A DNA stretch of 64,000 nucleotides from contig NZ_CP061800.1 of assembly GCF_017377395.1 (NCBI RefSeq), positions 3,555,633 to 3,619,632 on the forward strand. The letters run 5' to 3'. Position 1 is the first letter of the stretch. Each line of letters starts with the position of its first letter. The notes beneath the pieces are model-generated. The model had not been told where the DNA came from. It was given only the letters and a program-made list of their open reading frames with translations, and searched no databases. Source of the stretch: Desulfonema magnum (GTDB lineage: Bacteria; Desulfobacterota; Desulfobacteria; Desulfobacterales; 4be13). Of this stretch, positions 1 to 8,072 are shown in pieces. The translations under genes were made by a program, and so were the position numbers.

Positions 1-2
1 GC

Positions 3-527
3 TTCATATATCGCAGAAAGAATATTCCCACCGGTGTTCTGACCGCTTCCAAAACACAGTCTCTGACTTCGGATTTTTTAAAAACCAGATATCACGAACC
101 CATTGTCAGAAGCCCCAAAGTTTCTCTTTTCACTCAGTACCATGTGTCAGGTTCCACAAAAACGCTGCTCGTGATCAATGTTCACGGCATTAATTTTGTC
201 AGACTAAACGCCTTCAAATCCCAGTTGGATGATTTGGAAAAAACCTTAGAGGATCATACAGGTCCGATGATCCTGGCAGGAGACTTTAACACATGGAAAA
301 AGAAAAGACTGAGGCTGCTTATGGCTATGACCGGCAGGCTTGGCTTAAACGCAATACATTTCACGCCGGACTACCGAAAGACAATGTTCGGGTATCCCCT
401 TGACCACATCTTCTTTAAAGGACTCCGAGTTCGAAAATACAGCGTGTTAAGAAATATCGCCTCATCCGACCATAAACCCATGGTTGCGGAATTTGTGCTG
501 GAAAATAAACATAAAATTGGAAATTGA
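3..527 (+). CDS. Endonuclease/exonuclease/phosphatase (EEP) family protein, C-terminal part
   Basis: The reading frame is open from the left edge of the window, so the gene starts outside it; the visible part is about 174 residues. It carries three hallmarks of the EEP (DNase I-like) metal-dependent fold in the right order: GDFNTW (metal/catalytic Asp-Asn pair), PLDHIF near the end, and the closing SDHKPM motif with the catalytic Asp-His. Family members cleave phosphodiester or phosphomonoester bonds in nucleic acids, inositol phosphates or sphingomyelin; the substrate cannot be read from this fragment. A GTG at 144 is an internal valine codon, because the homologous frame continues upstream of it. 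The gene ends in a low-complexity KHKIGN tail that runs into the repeat cluster downstream. The family call is firm, the exact function open. Confidence 0.85.
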   Translation, partial: FIYRRKNIPTGVLTASKTQSLTSDFLKTRYHEPIVRSPKVSLFTQYHVSGSTKTLLVINVHGINFVRLNAFKSQLDDLEKTLEDHTGPMILAGDFNTWKKKRLRLLMAMTGRLGLNAIHFTPDYRKTMFGYPLDHIFFKGLRVRKYSVLRNIASSDHKPMVAEFVLENKHKIGN

Positions 528-758
528 GAATTGAGAATTATCAGCAGATCGAAAATGATTGAAAATTCGGCATCCTTCATTTGTCAGTTCACACTTTGCT
601 GTAAAGCAGTCTTGCATATTCAGCAGATCGAAAAGTTTTCGGGCTGTCGCGGGGCAGACATGGCGGACGGGGGAGAAACCCGGCTTTTTTCGGTCCGGGA
701 GAACGCCCGTCCTGGAAAAAAGCCGGGTTTCTTTGCTGCACGGACGGGGGAGAAACCC

Positions 759-929
759 CATATGCATCAGGCTAAGATTACAACCTACTGTTTTTATTAA
801 CTCTGATTTTGCCGGACGGGGTTTGCAACCCCGTCCGGAATATTTTCCGGATCGCCGCCCGCAAACGTTTCGGACGGGGTTGCAAACCCCGTCCGGCAGC
901 CGTCCCTCATTCTTAGCCTGATGCATATG
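759..929. mobile_element. Miniature inverted-repeat element (MITE), IS231/IS4-like ends, intact copy
   Basis: A 171-bp non-coding element is bounded by perfect 19-bp terminal inverted repeats (CATATGCATCAGGCTAAGA) at 759-777 and 911-929. The 11 bp GGGAGAAACCC lies directly outside both ends (748-758 and 930-940), as expected for a target-site duplication. The interior is a pair of CCGGACGGGG-type hairpins. The ends resemble those of IS231 (CAT...CATCA...TAAG), and IS231 is known from memory of the literature to prefer GGG-N5-CCC targets with about 11-bp duplications, exactly what is seen. No transposase is encoded, so it would move only in trans. Confidence 0.8.
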
Positions 930-1141
930 GGGAGAAACCCGGCTTTTTCCGGCCCGGGAGAGCGCCCTGTCCTGGAAAAAAAGCCGGGTTTCTTTGCTGC
1001 ACGGACGGGGGAGAAACCCGGCTTTTTTCGGTCCGGGAGAACGCCCGTCCTGGAGAAAAAGCCGGGTTTCTTTGCTGAACAGATAGTTCTGCACATAAGA
1101 CAAAGCATCTGAACGCTGAAGTACGAACCTTTTTGATTTGT

Positions 1142-1273
1142 TTTGCCGGACGGGGTTTGCAACCCCGTCCGGAATATTTTCCGGATCGTCGCCCGCAAAC
1201 GTTTCGGACGGGGTTGCAAACCCCGTCCGGCAGCGTCCGGCAGCCGTCCCTCATTCTTAGCCTGATGCATATG
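1142..1273. mobile_element. MITE copy lacking its left end
   Basis: This is the same element as at 759-929. The right terminal repeat (1255-1273) and the flanking GGGAGAAACCC (1274-1284) are intact, but the left terminal repeat is missing because the copy lies in the tandem duplication that begins inside the element. It also has an extra copy of CAGCGTCCGG before the right end. Confidence 0.75.
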
Positions 1274-1521
1274 GGGAGAAACCCGGCTTTTTCCGGCCCG
1301 GGAGAGCGCCCTGTCCTGGAAAAAAAGCCGGGTTTCTTTGCTGCACGGACGGGGGAGAAACCCGGCTTTTTCCGGCCCGGGAGAACGCCCGTCCTGGAAA
1401 AAAGCCGGGTTTCTTTGCTGAACAGATAGTTCTGCACATAAGACAAAGCATCTGAACGCTGAAGTACGAACCTTTTTGATTTGCTGATTCTCAATCCTTA
1501 ATTCCCAATTCTTAATTCATT

Positions 1522-4419
1522 TCATTTCCCTATTTTTTGCAGCATATAAATAACATCCTCTATGCTGATTCTTCCATCCTTATTGATATCTTTAAGAGAT
1601 TTCGTATCATCTTTGACATTTATTCCCGATAGCACTTTCAAGACTGATATGGCGTCTCCTAAATTAACATCATCTGTTACATCTTCCAAATTAACATCAT
1701 CTGTTACGTCTTCCAAATTAACGTCATTATCCTTTAACACTTCAAACGGGATCCCCGGAACCCATTTTGCACCGAAAATTTTCCCCTCATGCCCGTTTCC
1801 GGAGCGATCTGTAATCACATTGTCGTATTTATTCATAGGCCAATACCCCACCAGACCTTCCTCGTCTCCTTTCAGGCCAGTATATAAAGCTGAACAGATT
1901 TCCGCTTGTGAGCGTACCTTATTCCAGATGCGGACTTCGTCAACAGACCCTTCAAAAGCCCGATCCTGACTCATGGATTCACCAATTAAAAGGGGAAAAT
2001 CCAGGTTATCAGCAACAGGTCCGGAAGGCGGACCATCAGACTGATGAAGCACCTGTTCTTCACCGTCAATATACATTTTCACTGTGCTGACACCGTCATA
2101 AGTTGCGGCCACATGCTGCCATACATTGAGACGGATTGAATTTTCAGGCGTGCATGAGGCAGCGAAAGAATCATTACTAAGATTCATCGCAAAGATCAGG
2201 CTCTGATTATTATAATAGGGGCCTGAATTATTGAGGTAAAAGACAATGTTCTCCTTGTCCGCCACTCTGCCATAACCATTATCTGTCATTTCTCCCCAGC
2301 CTTCCGGGTAGATCCATGCTTCCATGGTCAGAGGGCCAGTGAGGTTCAGTTCTTCTTTTTTTCCGCAGTCAGCGTACTCATTTCCTCCTTCAAATGCCAA
2401 TGCAAAATCCGACGCCACAGTTACGGTTACAGTGTTGGTATCCTTTCCGTCCCTGCCATCACTGATGGTGCAGAGGAAGGAATCCACACCGATGAAATCC
2501 TTTTTCGGGGTATATGTGATTGTGTTGTCCGCATTCTCGCTAACAGCCCCATACCCCGGTTTCGAGAAATAGTCCACTGTCAGCGTATCACTGTCCGGAT
2601 CTTTGTCATTGCTTAAAACATCAACGGTCACAGGCATATTTTTATTTGTGAAAGCTTCGTCAGGCCAGGCCAGAGGGCTGTGAGTTCCATACAGAATCAG
2701 TTCCCAGGAATCAAAGGTTCCGGAATCTCCGTCAGTTGGATCGGAGACTGTCAATGTCCATTCGCCAACCGAGAATTCGTTCCAATTTCGCACCGTCATA
2801 AATTTCCAGGCATCATAGTCCGCGTTTTTGTCACGGGAATGGGTTTTTGCCAGAACACTTTGTGTGCCTGACGGAGACGTCAGCACCACTTGGATATCCC
2901 CTCGGCAGGGATGAGTGGCGGTGAAGACGACTTCTGCGTGTTCCAGTTTGATGTTCTGATCAACAGTGATAACGGAACTGACCCCCTCATCGTCTTCATT
3001 CGGCACAGACTGATTCACGTTCTCAGGCCCGTAAGACAGGGATAATGCCTCCGGAACTGTTTGCCAAGTCAAAGCCAACTCAACGGCTGCTGCCGCGTCA
3101 ATCCGGCCAAACCCATATTTATGGTTAATATGTAAGCCTGCCCCGTTAAGGGACCAGTCTTCATCCCCGGGATCATTTTTAACGGCTGTTTTCATCAGGA
3201 GATGCTGGACATCCCGCCATGTGAGATTCGGATTGGCTTCCAGCATCAACGCCACGATACCTGCCGCCAGTGGCGAAGATGCAGAAGTGCCGCCAAAATC
3301 GTCTGTGCAATCGCCGGGACTTTCCCCGTTACCACCTGAAAGATCAGTGGTGGTAATGGCGATATTTTTCCCATTCAGATAGGTATCGCTCGGGGCAGTG
3401 ATGAGCATAGCCGCGCCTGGCTCACTATAATTCGCCTGGCATCCGTTAGGTCCCACTGCTCCCACAGCGATAGTAAATCGGGAGTTGGCATATCCGTCGT
3501 AGTTGACATTATCACCAAATCTCAGGCCGTTTCCTGCTGCCCATACATAGATATTTCCCAGTCCGTTTCGTCCGTTTTTGGCATTATCCTCCAAAGCTTC
3601 CAGAGTAAGGGGACCCGGACCTTCCAAGCGGGTCCCGTCATCTTCGGGTCCCCAGCTGTTGCTGTAAATATGGATGTCGTCCCGCTGATAAGAAAGAGAC
3701 TTGGCTTCTTCCGCGTCTGTATTTTCTTTGGCAATCAGGCGCAAGCCAGCCAGACCCGAACGATAAGCAGCGCCGACCCCGCAGGACTGATTATCCCGGG
3801 CCGCGGCCACCCCTGCTGCGGAAGTGCCATGGCCGTCATATTTCCACGGATCAGGGTCATGATCTTCGTAATTAAAGTCATAGCTGAGTTCTTCCTGGTA
3901 ATTGGCAATAAGATCAGGGTGATCATGCTCCAAACCATCATCCACAATCGCGATGGTCACACCTTCCCCGGTAAATCCCCGGTCCCAGACAGGCATCACA
4001 TTCACATCCTCACCTGTTTTTCCACCGCTTTGTCCTGTATTTGCCAGATGCCACTGATCAGAAAAAAGCGGATCATCAGGATTTCCTGTTTCCAGTCTTG
4101 GAAACCGCCATCTTGCCACCTGCTGCTCATACCATTGAATACGATTTTCTTTTCTGAGCCTGCTTTGGGTTGAAACAGATTTGGCTTTACTTTGGGAATC
4201 AGGAAACCGGAGGAGATAAGTATGGGGCAGATGGCCGATCTGCCCCATATTTTCAGCTCCCATAGCCTTTGCCATTGCTTCCGGATCTTCCCCGGCATTC
4301 AGACGAACCGCCCATTCTTCCGTTGGAATCCGTTTATCAGGCGAACGACTGCTGACTGCTGACTGCTGACTGCTGGCTGAAACAAAGGAGGTATTGGTGA
4401 AAATGACGAACACCGCCAC
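1522..4419 (-). CDS. Secreted kexin-like S8 serine protease with P-domain, LamG and dockerin
   Basis: From the GTG at 4419 the protein has 965 residues. It contains an S8 subtilase domain (catalytic Asp160 in IVDDG, His197 in DGHGTS, Ser379 in GGTSASSP), a proprotein-convertase P-domain (about 455-580), a cadherin/Ig-like module (about 585-668), a LamG/concanavalin-like module (about 672-895) and a C-terminal dockerin-type segment (about 900-965) with two Ca-loop-like halves (VNLGDAISVLKVLSG and INKDGRISIEDVIYML). Before the dockerin the 9-residue unit DVNLEDVTD is tandemly repeated. A good ribosome site (AAGGAGG) lies 5' of an ATG at 4454, but that frame stops after eight codons; one extra A in the A6 run at 4440-4445 would join it to this frame and restore a classical signal peptide. 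The start is therefore either a frameshift or a weak internal GTG. A 7-bp repeat (GACTGCT) follows the signal sequence and encodes SQQSAVSS. Confidence 0.9.
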   Translation of the reverse strand: MAVFVIFTNTSFVSASSQQSAVSSRSPDKRIPTEEWAVRLNAGEDPEAMAKAMGAENMGQIGHLPHTYLLRFPDSQSKAKSVSTQSRLRKENRIQWYEQQVARWRFPRLETGNPDDPLFSDQWHLANTGQSGGKTGEDVNVMPVWDRGFTGEGVTIAIVDDGLEHDHPDLIANYQEELSYDFNYEDHDPDPWKYDGHGTSAAGVAAARDNQSCGVGAAYRSGLAGLRLIAKENTDAEEAKSLSYQRDDIHIYSNSWGPEDDGTRLEGPGPLTLEALEDNAKNGRNGLGNIYVWAAGNGLRFGDNVNYDGYANSRFTIAVGAVGPNGCQANYSEPGAAMLITAPSDTYLNGKNIAITTTDLSGGNGESPGDCTDDFGGTSASSPLAAGIVALMLEANPNLTWRDVQHLLMKTAVKNDPGDEDWSLNGAGLHINHKYGFGRIDAAAAVELALTWQTVPEALSLSYGPENVNQSVPNEDDEGVSSVITVDQNIKLEHAEVVFTATHPCRGDIQVVLTSPSGTQSVLAKTHSRDKNADYDAWKFMTVRNWNEFSVGEWTLTVSDPTDGDSGTFDSWELILYGTHSPLAWPDEAFTNKNMPVTVDVLSNDKDPDSDTLTVDYFSKPGYGAVSENADNTITYTPKKDFIGVDSFLCTISDGRDGKDTNTVTVTVASDFALAFEGGNEYADCGKKEELNLTGPLTMEAWIYPEGWGEMTDNGYGRVADKENIVFYLNNSGPYYNNQSLIFAMNLSNDSFAASCTPENSIRLNVWQHVAATYDGVSTVKMYIDGEEQVLHQSDGPPSGPVADNLDFPLLIGESMSQDRAFEGSVDEVRIWNKVRSQAEICSALYTGLKGDEEGLVGYWPMNKYDNVITDRSGNGHEGKIFGAKWVPGIPFEVLKDNDVNLEDVTDDVNLEDVTDDVNLGDAISVLKVLSGINVKDDTKSLKDINKDGRISIEDVIYMLQKIGK

Positions 4420-4533
4420 CAGGGCTGTTATACAACATATTTTTTCATGTTCATAAGTTACCTCCTTATTTGGAGTTTTTTTAAGACATCAGAGAGTTAT
4501 TTTAAAAATTTCATAACTTTCTAAAATAGTTAA

Positions 4534-4566
4534 AGACCTCCGAAGTTTCAGAAACTTCGGAGGTCT
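4534..4566 (-). terminator. Perfect 16-bp hairpin downstream of the phosphomannomutase gene
   Basis: The arms AGACCTCCGAAGTTTC and its exact complement are separated by one base, and a short T-rich stretch follows on the minus strand. It lies between the upstream gene's stop and the protease promoter region. Similar GACCTCCGAGG palindromes recur at 51931, so it may be a dispersed repeat doubling as a terminator. Confidence 0.6.
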
Positions 4567-4592
4567 GAATTTCAATTCTCAATTCTCAATTC

Positions 4593-5942
4593 TCAATTCT
4601 CTCGAATCTCTGCCAGCACAGATTCCACAAGATTTCTTATTTCCGAAAGTCTTTCTTCAGTCATGGCCTCAAAGCGGAGTACCAGGACCGGCTGGGTATT
4701 GGATGCCCGTACAAGGCCCCATCCGTCATCAAACAGCACGCGGACACCGTCAATATCAATCACGTTGTAGCGTTCCCGGAAATACTCGGTCACTTTTTCA
4801 ACCACAGCAAATTTTTTATCATCCGGGCATTCCACCCGTATTTCAGGGGTCGTATAGGTATGGGGAACATCAGATAAAAGCTCGGATATGGTCTTTCCCG
4901 TATTCGCCAAAATTTCAAGAAGCCGACAGGAAGCGTAAGTGGCATCATCATAACCAAGATAGCGATCCGCAAAGAACATATGGCCGCTCATCTCACCTGC
5001 GAGTTCAGCTTTCTCCTCTTTCATCTTCTGCTTAATCAGAGAATGGCCTGTCCGCCACATGATGGCCTTGCCGCCATGTTTTTCGATGTCATCATACATT
5101 GTTTTGGAGCATTTGACCTCGGAGATAAAGGTCGCTCCAGGTTTTCTTGAAAGGATTTCTCTGGCAAAGATAATAATGAGCTTATCACCAAAAATAATAT
5201 TTCCTTTTTCATCCACCACGCCGATGCGGTCGCCGTCACCGTCGTAGCCAATGCCCACATCCAAGTTTTTCTCTTTTACCAATGCGATAAGTTCCTGCAT
5301 GTTTTTCGCCACAGTAGGGTCTGCTTCGTGGTTCGGGAATGTGCCGTCCATGTCACAGAAGATGTCATGCACTTCGCATCCCAGGGCCTTTAATATTGGT
5401 ACAGCAATGAATCCGGCTGTGCCGTTTCCGGCATCTACTCCGACTCTGAGCGGTTTGGAAATATTTATATTTTCCTCAACAAAAGCTTTATATGACGGAA
5501 TCACATCATCGGCGGATCGTGTGCCCTGTCCCTGGACAAAAGCTTTTTCATTAATAATGCCGAGGATTTGCTGAATCTCTCCGCCGTGTACTGATTCCAA
5601 TCCCTTGCAGATTTTGAACCCGTTGTATTCTTTAGGATTATGACTTGCAGTAACCATAACCCCGCCTTCCTGCTCAAGATGCTTTATCGAAAAGTAAAGC
5701 ACCGGTGTGGGGCAGACGCCAATATCCGTCACATCGCATCCGGTTGAAAGCAATCCTTCAATGATTTTTTCAGTGTACGCATCGGATGTCACTCTGCAAT
5801 CTCTGCCAACAGTAAGTTTGGTACAGCCTTTTTGTTTTAAAAATGTGCCAATTCCCTTTCCAAGAAGCAGCACATCATCCTCTGTCATTTCTTCTCCTGC
5901 AATTCCTCTGATATCGTATTCTCTGAAAATTCCCGGATTCAT
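4593..5942 (-). CDS. Phosphomannomutase/phosphoglucomutase
   Basis: This 449-residue protein belongs to the alpha-D-phosphohexomutase family, which interconverts mannose-6-phosphate/mannose-1-phosphate and often glucose-6-phosphate/glucose-1-phosphate through a phosphoserine enzyme. It shows the N-terminal REYDIRGIAG signature, the active serine loop TASHNP (Ser100), the Mg-binding loop DGDGDRIG near residue 235, a sugar-binding GEMSGH loop near 315 and the phosphate-binding RASNTQP near the C-terminus. Length and domain order are those of AlgC/ManB-type bifunctional enzymes. The start at ATG 5942 fits the family N-terminus. With ManA (37035) and UppP (6164) it supports GDP-mannose and surface-glycan synthesis. 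Its 5' side is covered by 7-bp repeats, so the promoter is not obvious. Confidence 0.95.
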   Translation of the reverse strand: MNPGIFREYDIRGIAGEEMTEDDVLLLGKGIGTFLKQKGCTKLTVGRDCRVTSDAYTEKIIEGLLSTGCDVTDIGVCPTPVLYFSIKHLEQEGGVMVTASHNPKEYNGFKICKGLESVHGGEIQQILGIINEKAFVQGQGTRSADDVIPSYKAFVEENINISKPLRVGVDAGNGTAGFIAVPILKALGCEVHDIFCDMDGTFPNHEADPTVAKNMQELIALVKEKNLDVGIGYDGDGDRIGVVDEKGNIIFGDKLIIIFAREILSRKPGATFISEVKCSKTMYDDIEKHGGKAIMWRTGHSLIKQKMKEEKAELAGEMSGHMFFADRYLGYDDATYASCRLLEILANTGKTISELLSDVPHTYTTPEIRVECPDDKKFAVVEKVTEYFRERYNVIDIDGVRVLFDDGWGLVRASNTQPVLVLRFEAMTEERLSEIRNLVESVLAEIREN

Positions 5943-5965
5943 AAATGAAACTCTCCTTTTTTGTT

Positions 5966-6155
5966 GGTGTTAGGTGTTAGGTGTTAAGTGTTAGGTGTCA
6001 GGTGTCAGGTGTTAGGTGTTAGGTGTTAGGTGTCAGGTGTTAGGTGTTAAGTGTTAGGTGTTAGGTGTTAGAAAAGAACAAAGTCGTAAGTTTCGAGCAG
6101 AAACATTTAGTACTTAACACTTAACACCTAACACCTACAATACCCAGCACCTAAC
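5966..6155. repeat. Inverted pair of 7-bp tandem repeat arrays (GGTGTTA)n / (TAACACC)n
   Basis: From 5966 to about 6072 the unit GGTGTTA (variants GGTGTCA, AGTGTTA) is repeated about fifteen times. After a core of about 40 bp the complementary unit TAACACC follows to 6155, so the locus can fold back on itself. The same arrangement recurs at 12438/13079, 16965/17060 and 31422/31495, and as a single array at 61415. Confidence 0.85.
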
Positions 6156-6163
6156 ACCCATTT

Positions 6164-6982
6164 TTACCATCCCCAAATTAAAGCCACAATCCCAATCACC
6201 CAGCAATAAGGCGAAAAAATATGTAACTGGCCTTTTTTTACAATATACACAAGCAATGTCAGCGCACAGTACCCCACAGCACCGGCCATGACTGTGCCAA
6301 GAAGCGTCATCATGTCAAGCTGCTGGGCGGTCACATCTTTTAAACTCAGTATTTCTGCCCCGATAATGGCGGGTATTGAAAGAAGAAAGGAATATCTTGC
6401 TGCTGTTTCCCGGTTCAGTCTCAGGAAAAGGCCTGCTGCAATGGTTGAACCGGACCTTGAAATTCCGGGTATGATGGCCAGTCCCTGAATGGCACCGATA
6501 ATCAAAGCATCTTTTACTGAAAAACTGGCAACGCTTTCGCCTTCTTTTTGCATGCCGCGTGTGCCCCACAAAAGCAGACCAGTTACAATGAGGGCAGCAC
6601 CCACAATAAAAACAGAAGAAAATAGCTGATCCGCCACTTCACGAAATAAAAGCCCGATAAAAGCAGTGGGAACCGACCCGATAATGATAAGAAGGGCCAG
6701 TTTTACATCAGCATCTTCCCATATATAATCGAGGAATACTTTTCTTTTTAACAGCAGACCCACAAAACGTATCAGAGAAACAATGATTGCCTGTATTTCT
6801 TTCCAAAAGTAAATGATTACGGCAATCAGTGTTCCCGCATGAACGCTGATGTCGAAAAAAAGTTCAGGCTCTTTCAGCCCGAAAAGATGCTGGGAAAGTA
6901 CTAGATGACCGGAGCTGCTGATGGGCAGAAACTCGGTAAGCCCCTGGATAATGCCTAATACAATTGCCTGAAGAGGTTCCAT
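6164..6982 (-). CDS. uppP: Undecaprenyl-diphosphatase UppP (BacA)
   Basis: This 272-residue integral membrane enzyme dephosphorylates undecaprenyl diphosphate to recycle the lipid carrier for peptidoglycan and surface polysaccharides; the reaction occurs on the periplasmic side of the inner membrane. Both family signatures are visible: the N-terminal GLTEFLPISSSGHLVL segment with catalytic glutamate and serines, and the second motif PGISRSGSTIAAGLFL near residue 170, with the key arginine. About seven or eight hydrophobic helices fit the family, as does the length. The ATG at 6982 gives the expected N-terminus (MEPLQAIVLGIIQG). It lies downstream of non-coding repeats and reads in the same direction as the phosphomannomutase gene, but repeats separate the two, so co-transcription is uncertain. 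Confidence 0.96.
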   Translation of the reverse strand: MEPLQAIVLGIIQGLTEFLPISSSGHLVLSQHLFGLKEPELFFDISVHAGTLIAVIIYFWKEIQAIIVSLIRFVGLLLKRKVFLDYIWEDADVKLALLIIIGSVPTAFIGLLFREVADQLFSSVFIVGAALIVTGLLLWGTRGMQKEGESVASFSVKDALIIGAIQGLAIIPGISRSGSTIAAGLFLRLNRETAARYSFLLSIPAIIGAEILSLKDVTAQQLDMMTLLGTVMAGAVGYCALTLLVYIVKKGQLHIFSPYCWVIGIVALIWGW

Positions 6983-7065
6983 ATAAGTTTTTCCTGATGT
7001 TGGATTTCATGTTGCGAGCGGCTGATAAAGACAAACCTGGCTCGGGTGCATTCAAAAAAAGCATA

Positions 7066-7206
7066 AAAATTCTCGTTCCCAGGCTCTGCCTGGGAACGCA
7101 TTCTCAGAGGCTCTGCCTCGTGTACCATCGTACGGCCTGGAATTCATGTAGGATACCACGCAAGGCAGAGCCTTGGGATATGTGTTCCCAGGCAGAGCCT
7201 AGGAAC
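7066..7206. repeat. Palindromic GTTCCCAGGCTCTGCCTGGGAAC-type repeat cluster
   Basis: Hairpins containing CAGGCTCTGCCTG and GAGGCTCTGCCTC stand at 7069-7120, and a third copy occurs at 7188-7206. The gap 6983-7421 has no gene. The architecture matches the CACGCTTTGCGTG/GACGCTTCGCGTC repeats at 50669-50905, which suggests related families. Confidence 0.7.
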
Positions 7207-7421
7207 AAGTGACATATTGAATTCTGTGATATGCAACACGCGACCTAGTTTTTGGGAATGTTCCCCGTTGACTCATGCTGCCCTCTGACTTTATACAATC
7301 TGTTGTTCATTCCATAAACCAAAGGCAAACGTCAATGGGGTGGAAACAGTATTTGGGGTTCGCAATATGCTGCTTTTCAAAATCTTTCGGTGAGCATCAG
7401 ACCTGCGAGGTTTTCAGAACT

Positions 7422-7646
7422 TCACAGGTCTTCGCCACTCAGATTTTCTTCCGAAAACCACTTCCTGATGTCGTATATCTTGAGACCCATGGCGAGCTTT
7501 GCGAGTTTCTCGCCGTTAGGCACTCTCTCGCCCTTCTTATAGCGAGTTAGCGTATCTGGCGTTAATCCGCATCGTTGAGCAGTTACCTTGTTGTTCCACC
7601 CCAATTCTTTACGCCTCCGGTTTATTAGTTCATAATTAAATCTCAT
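7422..7646 (-). CDS. Small XRE-type helix-turn-helix DNA-binding protein
   Basis: This 74-residue protein is essentially one lambda-repressor-like helix-turn-helix domain: RRKELGWNNKVTAQRCGLTPDTLTRYKKG followed by a region (VPNGEKLAKLAMGL) typical of XRE/Cro regulators. It has no effector domain. The sequence KVTAQRCGLTPDTLTRY gives the two helices of the motif. The start ATG at 7646 is preceded by a weak purine-rich stretch (GGGGAATAA). The C-terminal tail is short and acidic. No partner gene adjoins it, so its target is unknown; it could be a remnant of a toxin-antitoxin or phage regulator. A repeat-like CAGACCTGCGAGG segment lies just downstream. Confidence 0.75.
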   Translation of the reverse strand: MRFNYELINRRRKELGWNNKVTAQRCGLTPDTLTRYKKGERVPNGEKLAKLAMGLKIYDIRKWFSEENLSGEDL

Positions 7647-7766
7647 TTATTCCCCTTTTACTGCTCCGCAAATGCCTGGGATTTATTAATCCCAGGCGAG
7701 CATTCTGCGACCGGTTTTCAATCAGTTGTCTGTAAATGACATAAAATACAAAAAAATCTCAGGCTA

Positions 7767-7952
7767 TTATTTCTTGTCATCAAACTTGATGATCACCCAT
7801 ATCGCATGAATCAGCCCTGGAAAATATCCCAGAAGCGTCAGCAGGATATTCAGCCAGAAATGCACTCCGAAACCCACCTGAAAAAAAACGCCCACAGGCG
7901 GAAGAATCAATGACAATATGATTCGTATGAGGTCCTTTGTTTTTTCTTCCAT
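7767..7952 (-). CDS. YqaE/Pmp3 family small membrane protein
   Basis: This 61-residue protein consists of two hydrophobic helices around the signature ILPPVGVFFQVGFGVHFWLN and the loop LLGYFPGLIHAIWVI, the classic YqaE/Pmp3 pattern. Members are stress-associated inner-membrane proteins thought to affect membrane potential; the mechanism is not settled. The ATG at 7952 is chosen because AAAGGAGGAAAAC stands just upstream; the frame is open for 18 more codons, but those come from a repeat. The gene is monocistronic as far as can be seen. Confidence 0.88.
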   Translation of the reverse strand: MEEKTKDLIRIILSLILPPVGVFFQVGFGVHFWLNILLTLLGYFPGLIHAIWVIIKFDDKK

Positions 7953-7999
7953 TTGTTTTCCTCCTTTTTTGAAACCGGAAACCGGAAACTTGTTCAAGT

Positions 8000-8072
8000 A
8001 TTCCAAGTTTCAAGTTTCGAGTTTCGAGTTTCGAGTTTCAAGTTTCAAGTTTCAAGTTTCAAGTTTCAAGTT
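8000..8072. repeat. 7-bp tandem repeat (CAAGTTT/CGAGTTT)n
   Basis: About ten units of CAAGTTT or CGAGTTT lie between the yqaE-like start region and the rtcB stop codon. The array abuts the last codons of rtcB. A related inverted array (GAAACTT) is at 15571-15605. Confidence 0.8.

Larger units (their letters stand above)
528..1520. repeat. Nested repeat cluster with a ~335-bp tandem duplication
   Basis: This 1-kb gap holds no convincing gene. It is built of palindromic units: a GC-rich unit of the form AAACCCGGCTTTTTC...GAAAAAGCCGGGTTT, and pairs of CCGGACGGGG/CCCCGTCCGG hairpins inside a miniature element. Positions 807-1140 are repeated at 1141-1483 with a 10-bp internal extension, so part of the cluster arose by tandem duplication. 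Position 568 starts GGCATCCTTCAT, the same end sequence as an inverted-repeat element at 18190. Apparent reading frames here are translations of the repeats. Confidence 0.8.

Noticed and set aside
462-1494. Overlapping frames of 60-210 codons on both strands rich in PGRKKPGF-like units
   Set aside because: They are translations of the AAACCCGG hairpin repeats and the MITE, with no homology or ribosome sites.
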